From assembly GCA_902534465.1 (NCBI GenBank), contig CACAPU010000003.1:33142-97141 (forward strand): a stretch of 64,000 nt of DNA, read 5' to 3'. The translations under genes were made by a program, and so were the position numbers. Under the pieces are notes generated by a model. That model did not search any database and was not told where the DNA came from. It saw nothing but the letters and a program-made list of their open reading frames with translations. The first letter of the stretch is position 1. Every line of letters starts with the position of its first letter. Positions 52,187 to 61,773 of this stretch are shown one piece after another. This DNA comes from an uncultured Pelagibacteraceae bacterium (GTDB lineage: Bacteria > Pseudomonadota > Alphaproteobacteria > Pelagibacterales > Pelagibacteraceae).

Positions 52187-53064
52187 GCAGCTTTCTTTTT
52201 TCTAACAAGTTTTCCATAACTTTCTCTTAAGTCTAAAATTATATCACAAACTTTATAATTATTTTCAGCAATTTGTGATATTGGTGTTATTTCAGCAGCT
52301 GTACCAGTTAGAAAACAACCTTCAAAACTTGATAATTCGTCTGGTTTAATTTTTCTCTCATGCACCTTAATATTTTTTGATTTTGCTAATTCAATTACAG
52401 TTTGTCTAGTAATACCATTCAAAAAAGAGTCTGGTATAGGAGTATGAAGCTCACCAATTTTGTCTTTGAAAAAAATATTTGCACTTGTAGACTCGGCTAC
52501 GTTATCCTCATGATCCAACATTAACGACTCGCTGTATCCTTGTCTTTCAGCCTCATGCTTTGAAAGTGTACAAATCATATAAAGACCAGCTGCTTTGCTA
52601 TCCCATGGTATTGTATTTGGAGCTGGTCTTCGCCAATTTGAAATATTTAATTTAATTCCCTCTATTTTTAACTTAGGATCGAAATAGTCTCCCCACTCCC
52701 AAGTTGCAACTGCAACATTTATTTTAGTTTTTTGTGCAGAAACACCCATCATTTCACTTCCTCTCCAGGCAAAAGGTCTGACGTAACCATTCTGAACATT
52801 TTGAATTTTAATTATTTGATTACAAGCTTTGTTAACTTCATCTTTTGTGTAAGGAATTGAGATATCCATTCTTTTAGCTGAGTGAAACAATCTATCTGTA
52901 TGTTCTTGTAATTTAAAAATTTCACCATCATAAACTCTAAGCCCTTCAAAAACTAAACTAGCATAATGCAGTCCATGACTTATTACGTGCAATTTCGCAT
53001 CTTGCCATTCAACAAGATCCCCATTGTACCAGATTTTTCCTTCTCTTTTATCGAATGGTATCAT
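52183..53064 (-). CDS. ilvE: Branched-chain amino acid aminotransferase IlvE
   Basis: Class IV PLP aminotransferase for the last step of Val, Leu and Ile synthesis; 293 residues. Features are SHGLHYASLVFEGLRVYDG at the N terminus, the PLP lysine K157 in PWDSKAAGLYM, ESTSANIFF, and the FLTGTAAEITPI block near the C terminus. All fit IlvE rather than D-amino-acid aminotransferase. Divergent from the MarR-type gene, with 60 bp between start codons. Confidence 0.95.
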   Translation of the reverse strand: MIPFDKREGKIWYNGDLVEWQDAKLHVISHGLHYASLVFEGLRVYDGEIFKLQEHTDRLFHSAKRMDISIPYTKDEVNKACNQIIKIQNVQNGYVRPFAWRGSEMMGVSAQKTKINVAVATWEWGDYFDPKLKIEGIKLNISNWRRPAPNTIPWDSKAAGLYMICTLSKHEAERQGYSESLMLDHEDNVAESTSANIFFKDKIGELHTPIPDSFLNGITRQTVIELAKSKNIKVHERKIKPDELSSFEGCFLTGTAAEITPISQIAENNYKVCDIILDLRESYGKLVRKKKAA

Positions 53065-53124
53065 TTGATTTTTTTTTAGAAAAAATATCTTTGTATATAT
53101 AATATGTCAATATAACTTACCATT

Positions 53125-53568
53125 ATGAAAAAACTTTTATATCTAAAAGATCATCAATTAAAACAATATATAGAAAAAATATTTAGTGGGTATAGAGAAA
53201 CTGTCGCTGATGCTAAAAAAGTTTTAGACAAACATTCATTAGGAACTGCTCATAATAAAGTAATTCATCTTATATCATTATACGAGGGGATCACTATTTC
53301 AAGTTTACTTGGAAAACTGAAGGTTACTAAGCAAAGTTTAAATAGAGTTTTAAATGATTTGGTAGAAATAAATGCAATAGAATTTAAGAGAGATGAGATC
53401 GATACAAGAGTTAAGCATATATATTTGACTGATGAAGGAAATAAAATTTTTGAAGAAATTTTTTCTGCTCAAAAAAAGAGAATTTATGATGCATTTTTGA
53501 GTTCAAATTCTGACGAAGTAATAAGTTTCGATAAAGTACTCAAAAAAATTATTAATGAAAAATTTTAA
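53125..53568 (+). CDS. MarR-family transcriptional regulator (PetP-like)
   Basis: A 147-residue winged-helix regulator. The recognition region reads ISSLLGKLKVTKQSLNRVL, followed by a wing (FKRDEIDTRVKHIYLTDEG), the usual MarR pattern. It overlaps the start of an OmpR-type response regulator by 14 bp. In Rhodobacter a MarR-like protein (PetP) is encoded with the response regulator PetR and affects cytochrome bc1 expression. That parallel is inference here, supported by petABC 8 kb away. Confidence 0.85.
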   Translation: MKKLLYLKDHQLKQYIEKIFSGYRETVADAKKVLDKHSLGTAHNKVIHLISLYEGITISSLLGKLKVTKQSLNRVLNDLVEINAIEFKRDEIDTRVKHIYLTDEGNKIFEEIFSAQKKRIYDAFLSSNSDEVISFDKVLKKIINEKF

Positions 53569-54232
53569 AGCCCATATACTAATTGTTGATGATGACGACA
53601 GAATAAGAGATTTAGTAAAAGAATATTTAACTCAAAATAATTATCTTGTATCTACTGCTAAAGATTCTAATGATGCTTTTGAAAAAACTAAAATTATTAA
53701 ATTTGATTTAATAGTGCTTGACATAATGATGCCAGGAAAAACTGGATTAGAATTTACCCAAGACTATAAAAGTAAAATCAATACCCCAATCTTACTTTTG
53801 ACTGCAAAAGGAGAACCAGCTGAAAGAATCGAGGGACTTGAATTAGGTGCGGATGATTATTTAACAAAACCTTTTGAACCTAAAGAACTGATTTTAAGAA
53901 TAAATAATATTTTAAACAAGACAAAATCACTACTGATAAAAAGAGTAATTGAATTTGGTAACACAAAGATAGATCTAAAAAAATTATTTATCTATAAAAA
54001 TGATAAAAGATTAAAAATAAACAATACTGAAAAAATAATTTTAGAAAAAATGATAAATTCTCCTGGAAAAATTTTTAAAAGGGAGGAAATTGCAAAATTT
54101 ATTGATTTAAGTAAAGAAAGATCAATAGACGTAATAGTTACTAGACTTAGAAAAAAAATTGAAGATAGTCCAAAAAATCCTAAGTACCTTCAAACAATTA
54201 GAGGAGAAGGGTATGTTCTTTGGATTGAATAA
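53555..54232 (+). CDS. OmpR-family response regulator (PetR/OmpR-like)
   Basis: A 225-residue DNA-binding response regulator. In the receiver domain (about 7-120) the acidic pocket is VDDDD at 11-15, the phospho-acceptor is D56 (VLDIMMP) and the Lys is in LTKPFEP. The C-terminal winged helix is of the OmpR/PhoB type (RSIDVIVTRLRKKIED, LQTIRGEGYVL). Flanked by a MarR-type regulator upstream and a histidine kinase overlapping its end, so all three are probably one signalling operon. Confidence 0.95.
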   Translation: MKNFKAHILIVDDDDRIRDLVKEYLTQNNYLVSTAKDSNDAFEKTKIIKFDLIVLDIMMPGKTGLEFTQDYKSKINTPILLLTAKGEPAERIEGLELGADDYLTKPFEPKELILRINNILNKTKSLLIKRVIEFGNTKIDLKKLFIYKNDKRLKINNTEKIILEKMINSPGKIFKREEIAKFIDLSKERSIDVIVTRLRKKIEDSPKNPKYLQTIRGEGYVLWIE

Positions 54233-55529
54233 CTTTTTAAAAAATATATTACCTAAAAGATTATTTTACAGAGGTTTATTAATTGTAGCAGTCCCAATAG
54301 TTATACTGCAAGTTACTATATCTTTAGTTTTTTTCGACAGCCTTTGGATTAAAACAAATAAAGGGTTAACTAGAGCTCTAGTGAGTGAAATAGTTACAAT
54401 AATTGATATTTATGACAATGAAAATGAATATAATAAAAAAATAGTAACAGATCTTTATAATAAAAATTTTAGTTTCTCTGTAAGATTTTTAGAGAATGAA
54501 AAACTACCTGATATAAAAGTCGAAAGATGGTTTAGCCCTATGGATAGAACTTTAAGGAGAGAGTTAAAACCTAAAATTGGTGAACATTGGTTTAATACCA
54601 TTTCTTACAAAGAAGTTGTGGATTTAAGAATTAAATTTAGAGATGGAGTTTTGCAAATATTCTTTCCTAAAGAGAGAATTCAAGCATCATCAATTAGAAT
54701 ATTTGCTTTTTGGATAACTGTTCCTGCAATTTTGATGCTGGCAATTGCAATGATTTTTTTAAAAAACCAAACAAGACCGATAACCAAACTTGCTCAGGCA
54801 TCTGAAAGATTTGGTAGAGGTGAAGAAATTGAGGAATTTAGACCATCTGGAGCATTAGAAATAAGAAAAGCAGGACTTGAATTTGAAAAAATGAGAAAAA
54901 GAATTCTAAGACATTTAAATCAAAGATCTGAGATGCTTTCTGGCATTAGTCATGATTTGAGAACACCATTAACAAGAATAAAACTGCAGCTTGCTGTAAT
55001 TAAAGATAAAACTCTATCAGAAAAGATATCAAAAGATGTTGATGAAATGGAAAAAATGCTTAATGAATATCTTCAATTTACAAGTATAGGTGCAAAAGAT
55101 AAAACTGAAACATTTAATATTTCTGAACTTCTAAATGAAATAATTTCTAGATATGAAAATGAAAATATTGAGAAAAAGATAACTAAGAAAGTATATTTTA
55201 ATGGCAGAAAGAATCTAATTACAAGATGTATTAATAATTTATTAGATAATTCGCTTAAATATGCGAAAAAAATATCTGTAAATTCAGAAATAAAAAATTC
55301 AACTATTTTTATTTCGATTGATGATGATGGTCCTGGAGTGGATAAATCAGAGTTTCAAAATATTACCAAACCTTTTTATAAAATAGATAAAAGTAGATCC
55401 GGCTCTAAATCAAGCGTTGGTTTGGGATTATCAATTTCGTCTGATATTGTCAAATCTCATGGTGGTGATATTAAATTTAATAAATCTAAATTGGGAGGTC
55501 TTAAAGTAATTATTTCTTTACCTTACTAG
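54213..55529 (+). CDS. EnvZ-type sensor histidine kinase
   Basis: A 438-residue membrane kinase. Two transmembrane helices (about 20-40 and 160-180) bracket a periplasmic domain of roughly 115 residues. HAMP follows (NQTRPITKLAQASERFG), then HisKA with the phospho-acceptor His near 246 (SGISHDLRTPLTR), then HATPase with N (NLLDNSLKYA), G1 (DDDGPGV) and G2 (GLGLSIS) boxes. I chose the ATG at 54213 because GAGGAGAAGG lies just upstream; it overlaps the regulator gene by 20 bp. The 3' end overlaps the convergent ubiK-like gene by 20 bp. Confidence 0.95.
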   Translation: MFFGLNNFLKNILPKRLFYRGLLIVAVPIVILQVTISLVFFDSLWIKTNKGLTRALVSEIVTIIDIYDNENEYNKKIVTDLYNKNFSFSVRFLENEKLPDIKVERWFSPMDRTLRRELKPKIGEHWFNTISYKEVVDLRIKFRDGVLQIFFPKERIQASSIRIFAFWITVPAILMLAIAMIFLKNQTRPITKLAQASERFGRGEEIEEFRPSGALEIRKAGLEFEKMRKRILRHLNQRSEMLSGISHDLRTPLTRIKLQLAVIKDKTLSEKISKDVDEMEKMLNEYLQFTSIGAKDKTETFNISELLNEIISRYENENIEKKITKKVYFNGRKNLITRCINNLLDNSLKYAKKISVNSEIKNSTIFISIDDDGPGVDKSEFQNITKPFYKIDKSRSGSKSSVGLGLSISSDIVKSHGGDIKFNKSKLGGLKVIISLPY

Positions 55530-55749
55530 TTTTTTTCTTTTTTTTCTCCTCTAGCTTTTTTTCAAGATTACTTATTCTTTTATTTAAAACTTCTACCTCT
55601 TCCTTGCTTGCTAATTTCATTTTAAATACAATTTCATCTCTCTTAGATCTAAGTATAGATACAATCTCATCAGAAATATCTTTGTAATTAACTAAACCTT
55701 GTTCAATTAACTTCGCAAATCTATCAAATACGAATCTTGATTTTGACAT
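55510..55749 (-). CDS. ubiK: UbiK-like accessory protein (BMFP/YqiC family)
   Basis: A 79-residue protein: a short N-terminal region (FVFDRFAKLIEQGLVNYKDI), a segment typical of the family (LASKEEVEVLNKRISNLEKKL) predicted to form a coiled coil, and a lysine-rich tail. Family members bind UbiJ and aid aerobic ubiquinone synthesis. The divergent ubiK/lgt arrangement is common in alphaproteobacteria and supports the call. Confidence 0.85.
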   Translation of the reverse strand: MSKSRFVFDRFAKLIEQGLVNYKDISDEIVSILRSKRDEIVFKMKLASKEEVEVLNKRISNLEKKLEEKKKKKTSKVKK

Positions 55750-55799
55750 AATAATTATTTACCAGAATTATATTTAATAACTTATAATAAATTATATTA

Positions 55800-56585
55800 A
55801 TGTTTACTAATAATTTTGACCCAGTCGCTTTCGAGCTATTTTCGTTAAGTATCAGGTGGTATTCATTAGCATATATCTTTGGCATTATTTTTGGTTGGAT
55901 ATATTGTAAAAAAATACTCATTAAAAATGATACTATTCAAAAATTATTTGAAGATTATATCTCATATCTAATTATTGGAATTATAATTGGAGGGAGGTTG
56001 GGGTATGTAATTTTTTATAATTTCACATATTTTTTAAATAACCCAATTGAGATTTTAATGATATGGAATGGAGGTATGTCATTTCATGGGGGATTGATTG
56101 GTGTAATTTTTACTTCATATTTATTTTCAAAAAAAAATAAAAAAAATATTTTTATTTTTTTAGATTGTGTTGCAATAAGCGCACCCATTGGAATTTTTCT
56201 TGGAAGAACTTCCAATTTTATAAATGGAGAATTAGTAGGAAAAGTCACAAATACTCATTGGGGAGTTCTTTTTCCTGGTTATGACGATAAATTAAGACAT
56301 CCCTCTCAATTATACGAGGCCTTTTTGGAGGGAATTATTTTATTTATATTGATGAATTTAATTTTCTTTAAAAAAAATTATAAAATCGGTAATTGCTCTG
56401 TTATGTTTTTAATTATTTATGGGTGTTTTAGAATTATCTCAGAATTATTTCGAGAGCCTGATAAACATATTGGGTACTTGTTCGGAAATATTAGTATGGG
56501 AATGTTTTTAAGTACAATTATGATTGTGATTGGATTTATAATTTATTTAAATAGAAATGATGAAAATAAATCAAAAAATATCTAA
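55800..56585 (+). CDS. lgt: Prolipoprotein diacylglyceryl transferase Lgt
   Basis: Inner-membrane enzyme attaching diacylglycerol from phosphatidylglycerol to the lipobox cysteine of lipoproteins such as BamD; 261 residues, about seven helices. Signatures are SIRWYSLAYIFG, GRLGYVIFYN, MSFHGGLIG, the Lgt motif GRTSNFINGELVG, and HPSQLYEAFLEG. It begins a run of seven plus-strand genes and overlaps midA by 29 bp. Confidence 0.97.
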   Translation: MFTNNFDPVAFELFSLSIRWYSLAYIFGIIFGWIYCKKILIKNDTIQKLFEDYISYLIIGIIIGGRLGYVIFYNFTYFLNNPIEILMIWNGGMSFHGGLIGVIFTSYLFSKKNKKNIFIFLDCVAISAPIGIFLGRTSNFINGELVGKVTNTHWGVLFPGYDDKLRHPSQLYEAFLEGIILFILMNLIFFKKNYKIGNCSVMFLIIYGCFRIISELFREPDKHIGYLFGNISMGMFLSTIMIVIGFIIYLNRNDENKSKNI

Positions 56586-57639
56586 CTTTAATTCAAAAAA
56601 TCCCTTACCTATTGATGAATGTATTGAAAAAGTTCTGTATGATCAAAAATCAGGTTATTACACAAATAAAGATCCTTTTGGGGAAAATGGAGATTTTATA
56701 ACTTCTCCAACTATATCAAACCTCTTCTCAGAAATTATAGCTATATGGCTAATTTCAACCTGGGAAAAAATGAGTAAACCAAAAATATTTAATTTTGTTG
56801 AACTTGGACCTGGAGATGGAAGTTTAAGTAAGGTCATTGTGAATACCTTCAAAAGATTTCCCGAAATTAACAAAGCTACAAATATTTATTTATACGAAAA
56901 AAGTAATTTTTTAATTAAATTACAAAAGAAAAAAATAAATAATAAAAAAGTAAAATGGATAAAAAATTTAAATTCTATCAAAAATGGACCTGTTATATTT
57001 TTTGGAAATGAATTTTTTGATGCAATTCCAATAAAACAATTTACAAAGAGAAGAAACACATTTTTTGAAAAATATTTTAATTTAGAGAATAAAGAAAATA
57101 TTTCTGAAATTTTTATAAAAGGAAGTAATCAAGATATAATTCAAATCAAATCTTTCGAAACTTTAAAAAAACTTACATTTATTGAGTATCCTAAAAAGGG
57201 ATTTTTAGAATTAAGTAAAATAATTAAAAAAATTTCTGAGCTTTCAGGAGGTATTTTACTCATTGATTATGGTTATTTAAGTAGTCATAACTCAAATACC
57301 TTACAAGCTGTAATGGGTAATAAAAAAATATCAATAGAGAAAATGTTTAATAACATTGGAAAAGCAGATGTAACATCTTTAGTAAATTTTAATTTATTAA
57401 AGGAATTTTTCGTTAAGAATAAACTTAAGGTCAAAAATATTGTTAGTCAAAAGTTTTTTCTGGAGAGAATGGGTATAATTGAACGAGCTCAAATTTTAGA
57501 AAAAAAAATGACAAAAAAACAAAAAAAATATATGTCAGAAACGTTAGCACGACTTCTTGAAGAAAAACAAATGGGTAAGCTATTTAAGGTGATATTTGGA
57601 TATAAATACAAAAATAACGATTTTTTTGGTTTTGAATAA
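56557..57639 (+). CDS. SAM-dependent methyltransferase, MidA/NDUFAF7 family
   Basis: A 360-residue protein of the DUF185 family. Eukaryotic homologue NDUFAF7 methylates an arginine of complex I subunit NDUFS2; the bacterial target is less clear. Features are QKSGYYTNKDPFGENGDFIT at the N terminus, the SAM loop VELGPGDGSLS, FFGNEFFDAIPI and LLIDYGY. An alternative ATG is one codon downstream. The lgt-midA-pgeF order is typical of alphaproteobacteria. Confidence 0.9.
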   Translation: MMKINQKISNFNSKNPLPIDECIEKVLYDQKSGYYTNKDPFGENGDFITSPTISNLFSEIIAIWLISTWEKMSKPKIFNFVELGPGDGSLSKVIVNTFKRFPEINKATNIYLYEKSNFLIKLQKKKINNKKVKWIKNLNSIKNGPVIFFGNEFFDAIPIKQFTKRRNTFFEKYFNLENKENISEIFIKGSNQDIIQIKSFETLKKLTFIEYPKKGFLELSKIIKKISELSGGILLIDYGYLSSHNSNTLQAVMGNKKISIEKMFNNIGKADVTSLVNFNLLKEFFVKNKLKVKNIVSQKFFLERMGIIERAQILEKKMTKKQKKYMSETLARLLEEKQMGKLFKVIFGYKYKNNDFFGFE

Positions 57640-58391
57640 TGATTAAGTCAAAAAAACTAATGAAGTTTAAAAATATAAGACATGGTTTTTTTAATAGAAA
57701 GGGTGGTGTCTCAAAAGGTATTTATAAAGGTTTGAATTGTGGCTTAGGATCTAATGATAAGGCTAAAGATATTAAAAAAAATATAGAAAAGGCTTGTAAA
57801 AGAATTGGTTGTAATAAAAATAACCTAGTATTGTTAAATCAAATACATAGTAATGTTGTTCACAAGGTAAAAAAATTCCCCAGCAAAAAACTGAAAGGTG
57901 ACTCATTAATAACAAATAGAAAAGGTATCGCATTGGGAATTCTTACAGCAGATTGCGCTCCAATTTTAATCTATGATCCTGTTAATAGTTTGATTAGTGC
58001 AATACATGCTGGATGGAAAGGTGCATACAAAAAAATAGTTTCTGTAACATTAGAAGAGTTCAGATTAAGAGGTGCTAACTTTAAAGATTTGATAGCTGTG
58101 ATAGGTCCTTGTATCAGCAGTAACAACTATGAAGTTAAGAGTGATTTCTTAAAAAAGTTCATTACTAAAGAAAAATCTAACAAAAAATTTTTTATTTATA
58201 AAAATAATAAAATTTATTTTAGCTTGAATGATTATATCAAACAGAACTTTTTGAATTTAGGAGTAAAAAATGTTGAAATAATCAGAAAAGATACTTATAA
58301 GACAAGTAACAATTTTTTTAGTGCAAGAAAATCTTTAAAAAATAAGTTAAATGATTATGGTAGAAATATTTCTATAATTATGATTAAATAG
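57639..58391 (+). CDS. pgeF: Peptidoglycan editing factor PgeF (YfiH/laccase-domain family)
   Basis: A 250-residue protein of the multicopper-oxidase-like DUF152 family. E. coli PgeF removes misincorporated serine from cell-wall precursors; other members show purine nucleosidase activity. The conserved zinc/active-site residues are visible: HGFFNRKGGVS, NQIHSNVV (His), LTADCAPIL (Cys) and IHAGWKGAYKKI (His). A last base of midA is shared with its start codon. Confidence 0.92.
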   Translation: MIKSKKLMKFKNIRHGFFNRKGGVSKGIYKGLNCGLGSNDKAKDIKKNIEKACKRIGCNKNNLVLLNQIHSNVVHKVKKFPSKKLKGDSLITNRKGIALGILTADCAPILIYDPVNSLISAIHAGWKGAYKKIVSVTLEEFRLRGANFKDLIAVIGPCISSNNYEVKSDFLKKFITKEKSNKKFFIYKNNKIYFSLNDYIKQNFLNLGVKNVEIIRKDTYKTSNNFFSARKSLKNKLNDYGRNISIIMIK

Positions 58392-58404
58392 ATTATCTCA
58401 AATA

Positions 58405-59337
58405 ATGAAGATTCTCACAGGAAATAGCAATAAACAGCTAAGTAATAAAATCTCAAAAAATCTTAAAAATAAATTGGTTAATACTAGTATTAGAAAATTT
58501 TCTGATGGCGAGATATACATTGAGATTAATGAAAATATAAGAGGAAATAGTATTTTTATTATTCAGTCAGTTTCTTCACCTGCAAATGACAATTTAATGG
58601 AATTACTTTTATGTATTGATGCACTTAAAAGATCATCTGCAAAAAACATAACTGCTGTAATTCCCTACTTTGGTTATGCAAGACAAGATCGAAAAGTTGT
58701 GCCTAGAACATCTATATCTGCAAAATTAGTATCTAATCTGATAACAAATGCTGGGGCAGACAGGGTTGTCACTGTAGATTTGCATGCAGGTCAAATTCAA
58801 GGTTTTTTTGATATTCCAGTAGATAACTTATTTGCTACTCCCATTTTTGCAAAACATATAAAAAAGAGAATTAAATCTAAAAATATAATTTGTGTAGCTC
58901 CTGATGTTGGTGGAGTTGAGAGAGCGAGAGCACTAGGAAAAAAATTAGATGTAGGATTGGCGATAGTTGATAAAAGGAGACCAAGCCCTGGAAAATCACA
59001 AGTTATGAATGTTATTGGTAATGTTAAAAATAAAATTTGTATACTAACGGATGATATAATTGATTCTGGAGGAACAATAGTGAATGCAGCTGATGCTTTA
59101 ATGAAAAGAGGAGCAAAAGAGGTTCATGTATATGCAACACATGGTGTTTTTAGTGGAGATGCGGTTAAAAAAATCAAAAATTCAAAAATTAAAAATTTAG
59201 TTATTACGGATAGTATAGATAGTTCAGATAAATTAAAAAAAGTAAGAAATATCGAGGTATTATCGATATCTGTATTATTAGCTGAAGCTATTAAAAGGAT
59301 TTCTAATTCAACATCTGTATCAGATCTATTTAAATAA
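58405..59337 (+). CDS. prs: Ribose-phosphate pyrophosphokinase Prs
   Basis: Makes PRPP for nucleotide, histidine and tryptophan synthesis; 310 residues. The features are KFSDGEIYIEINENIRG, VIPYFGYARQDRK, the divalent-metal site TVDLHAGQIQGFF, the flexible-loop KRRPSPGKS and the PRPP loop LTDDIIDSGGTI. Standard class I bacterial enzyme. rplY follows after 42 bp. Confidence 0.97.
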   Translation: MKILTGNSNKQLSNKISKNLKNKLVNTSIRKFSDGEIYIEINENIRGNSIFIIQSVSSPANDNLMELLLCIDALKRSSAKNITAVIPYFGYARQDRKVVPRTSISAKLVSNLITNAGADRVVTVDLHAGQIQGFFDIPVDNLFATPIFAKHIKKRIKSKNIICVAPDVGGVERARALGKKLDVGLAIVDKRRPSPGKSQVMNVIGNVKNKICILTDDIIDSGGTIVNAADALMKRGAKEVHVYATHGVFSGDAVKKIKNSKIKNLVITDSIDSSDKLKKVRNIEVLSISVLLAEAIKRISNSTSVSDLFK

Positions 59338-59379
59338 CTCTTGTAAAATTATAAGACTTCAGTTAAAAACCAGCTCTTT

Positions 59380-60099
59380 ATGAGCACAATACATGCAACA
59401 ATAAGAGATACTAAAACCAAAGGTCAAGTAAAAGACTTGAGAAGCAATGGTAGCGTTCCTGGAATAGTTTACGGAGGAGAATTACCTAATGAGAAAATAT
59501 CAATTACAACAAAAGAAATAAAAAATCTTATAAATAAAGAAAATTTTTTATCAAATGTAATATCTATTAATTTAGATGGTAAAGAACAAAAAGTTTTAAC
59601 TAGAAATATTGCTTTCGACACAGTTACTGATGAACCTATTCATATTGACTTAATGAGAATTGTGAAGGGTGGGAAAATTATTTTAGAAATACCTGTAAAA
59701 TTTATTAATAATGAATTATCTCCTGGTCTAAAAAGAGGTGGGGTTTTAAATATTGTTAGACGTAAAGTTGAACTTAAATGTCCCGCAGAAAATATTCCTA
59801 CTGAGTTAGTTGTTGATTTAGATGGATTAGATATTGGAACAAGCATTAAAATCTCTTCAATTAATTTACCTGAAAATGTTACCCCAACAATTCAAGGTAG
59901 AGATTTTGTTATTGCGACAGTTGCAGCACCTACTGTGGTTAAAGAGCCTGAGAAACCGGCTGAGACAGAAGATGGTGAGGCTAAAGAGGGGGGAGAAGTG
60001 GCAGCTGCAGATAGTGGAGAAAAAGCTTCAACTGAAGGGGATAAGGCTGACGGTGATAAATCTAAAGAAGATGATAAATCTTCATCAGAAAAAAAATAA
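59380..60099 (+). CDS. rplY: Ribosomal protein bL25 (Ctc form)
   Basis: 5S rRNA-binding ribosomal protein of the long, two-domain Ctc type; 239 residues. The N-terminal L25 domain (LRSNGSVPGIVYGGE) is followed by a C-terminal beta domain (PVKFINNELSPGLKRGGVLN). An alanine/glutamate/lysine-rich low-complexity tail begins near residue 188. Such acidic tails occur in other alphaproteobacterial bL25 proteins. Its pairing with pth downstream is widely conserved. Confidence 0.96.
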   Translation: MSTIHATIRDTKTKGQVKDLRSNGSVPGIVYGGELPNEKISITTKEIKNLINKENFLSNVISINLDGKEQKVLTRNIAFDTVTDEPIHIDLMRIVKGGKIILEIPVKFINNELSPGLKRGGVLNIVRRKVELKCPAENIPTELVVDLDGLDIGTSIKISSINLPENVTPTIQGRDFVIATVAAPTVVKEPEKPAETEDGEAKEGGEVAAADSGEKASTEGDKADGDKSKEDDKSSSEKK

Positions 60100-60135
60100 T
60101 AAATAGTGAAAGTTCTTTTCAGAATTTAATTTGAT

Positions 60136-60696
60136 ATGTTGTTACTTGTTGGTTTAGGAAATCCCACTCCAAATAGTCATAATAATAGGCATAACATTGG
60201 TTTTAAAGTTGTAGATGCAATAAATCAAAAGTTTGGATTATCAAAACAAAAACCAAAATTTAAAGGGCTGTTAACTACAGGAAATATCGGAGATAAGAAG
60301 GTTTATGCAATAAAACCTTTAACATTTATGAATAATTCAGGAATATGTATTAGAGAATTGCTTGAGTACTTCAAAATTGAAGCGGAAGATGTAATTGTCT
60401 TTCATGATGACCTGGATGTTGAATTTGGAAAAATAAAAGCTAAATTTGGTGGGTCAAGTGCAGGTCATAACGGTATTGCATCGATTGATAAGTTTATTGG
60501 AAAAGAATATTCTAGAGTTCGTATTGGTATAGGAAAACCAGAGAGTAAAATATCTGTTTCTGACTATGTTTTGAATGACTTTAATGAGGATGAACGAATT
60601 CACCTGAACTCAATTACCAATAATATTATTGACTCCTTAAATATTTTAATTGATAAAAAATTAGATTTATTTTCAAGCACAGTTAATAATAATTAA
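60136..60696 (+). CDS. pth: Peptidyl-tRNA hydrolase Pth
   Basis: Releases tRNA from peptidyl-tRNAs that drop off ribosomes; 186 residues. The catalytic Asn and His lie in VGLGNPTPNSHNNRHNIGF, where the usual Tyr and Thr of the motif are His and Asn. FMNNSGICI, FHDDLDVEFGKIK and GGSSAGHNGIASI are otherwise standard. The stop codon is immediately followed by the ychF ATG. Confidence 0.96.
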   Translation: MLLLVGLGNPTPNSHNNRHNIGFKVVDAINQKFGLSKQKPKFKGLLTTGNIGDKKVYAIKPLTFMNNSGICIRELLEYFKIEAEDVIVFHDDLDVEFGKIKAKFGGSSAGHNGIASIDKFIGKEYSRVRIGIGKPESKISVSDYVLNDFNEDERIHLNSITNNIIDSLNILIDKKLDLFSSTVNNN

Positions 60697-61773
60697 ATGG
60701 GTTTTAAATGTGGAATCGTTGGATTGCCTAACGTTGGTAAGTCGACCTTATTTAATGCTTTGACTAATTCTAATAAAGCACAAGCAGAAAATTTTCCTTT
60801 TTGTACAATTGATCCAAATGTTGGGATTGTAGCGGTGCCAGATAAAAGACTTGATCAGTTAGCAATAATTTCAGACTCTAAAAAAAAAATTAATACTACA
60901 ATATCTTTTGTAGATATAGCAGGTCTTGTCAAGGGAGCTTCTAAAGGAGAGGGCCTTGGTAATAAATTCTTATCACATATTCGTGAAGTTGATGCAATTA
61001 TTCATATGATTAGGTGTTTTGATTCAGATGATATTCAAAATGTCAATCCTACTGTCGATCCAGTTAGAGATCTAGAGATTATTGAAACCGAAATGAAACT
61101 AGCTGATTTAGAGTCTATTCAGAAAAGACTTGAAAAAAAAAACAAAAAAAATGTTGATAATGAAGAACTTAAGTTGCTTGAAACATCTCAAAAAATAATT
61201 GATGAAGATGGTGATTTGACATTAATAACGAATGAATTTGATAAAAGACTTTTAAAAAGTAGCGGACTTCTGATTACTAAACCAAAATTATATGTATGTA
61301 ATGTTGATGAAGAAAGCATTAAATCAGGTAATAAATATACGATGGATTTTATAAGCAAATTCAGCGATAAAAATACATTAATAATTTCCGCAGATATAGA
61401 AAATCAAATAAATCAGTTAGAAGATGAGAATGAAAAACAAAATTATATGAAAATGATTAATATGTCAGAGACTGGACTAAACTCATTAATTAAGAAAGGC
61501 TACGAGCTTTTATCTTTGCAGACTTTTTTTACATCAGGACCTGAAGAGTCTAGGGCATGGACTATTACAAAAAAGTCTACTGCCCCTAAAGCTGCCGGTG
61601 AAATCCATTCGGATTTTGAAAAAGGTTTTATTAGAGCTGAAACAATATCTTATGAAGATTTTTTAAAACATAGCGGGTGGTTAAAAAGCAAAGAAGCTGG
61701 AAAAATGAGGTTAGAGGGTAAAGATTATATAGTAAAAGATGGAGATATTTTAAACTTTCGTTTCAATACGTGA
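60697..61773 (+). CDS. ychF: Obg-family ATPase YchF (OLA1)
   Basis: Ribosome-associated P-loop ATPase linked to stress and translation control; 358 residues. The features are G1 [15 protein letters not shown]3 [16 protein letters not shown], a NVDE segment in place of the GTPase NKxD (the basis for ATP preference), a central coiled coil and a C-terminal TGS domain ([25 protein letters not shown]). The last 24 bp overlap the end of petC on the other strand. Confidence 0.97.
   Translation: MGFKCGIVGLPNVGKSTLFNALTNSNKAQAENFPFCTIDPNVGIVAVPDKRLDQLAIISDSKKKINTTISFVDIAGLVKGASKGEGLGNKFLSHIREVDAIIHMIRCFDSDDIQNVNPTVDPVRDLEIIETEMKLADLESIQKRLEKKNKKNVDNEELKLLETSQKIIDEDGDLTLITNEFDKRLLKSSGLLITKPKLYVCNVDEESIKSGNKYTMDFISKFSDKNTLIISADIENQINQLEDENEKQNYMKMINMSETGLNSLIKKGYELLSLQTFFTSGPEESRAWTITKKSTAPKAAGEIHSDFEKGFIRAETISYEDFLKHSGWLKSKEAGKMRLEGKDYIVKDGDILNFRFNT

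Noticed and set aside
55724..55921. A 65-codon minus-strand frame over the ubiK/lgt start region
   Set aside because: It overlaps the conserved N terminus of lgt and the start of ubiK and shows no family features.
59834..60106. A 90-codon plus-strand frame inside rplY
   Set aside because: It is the +1 shadow of the low-complexity rplY tail; bL25 is the supported frame.
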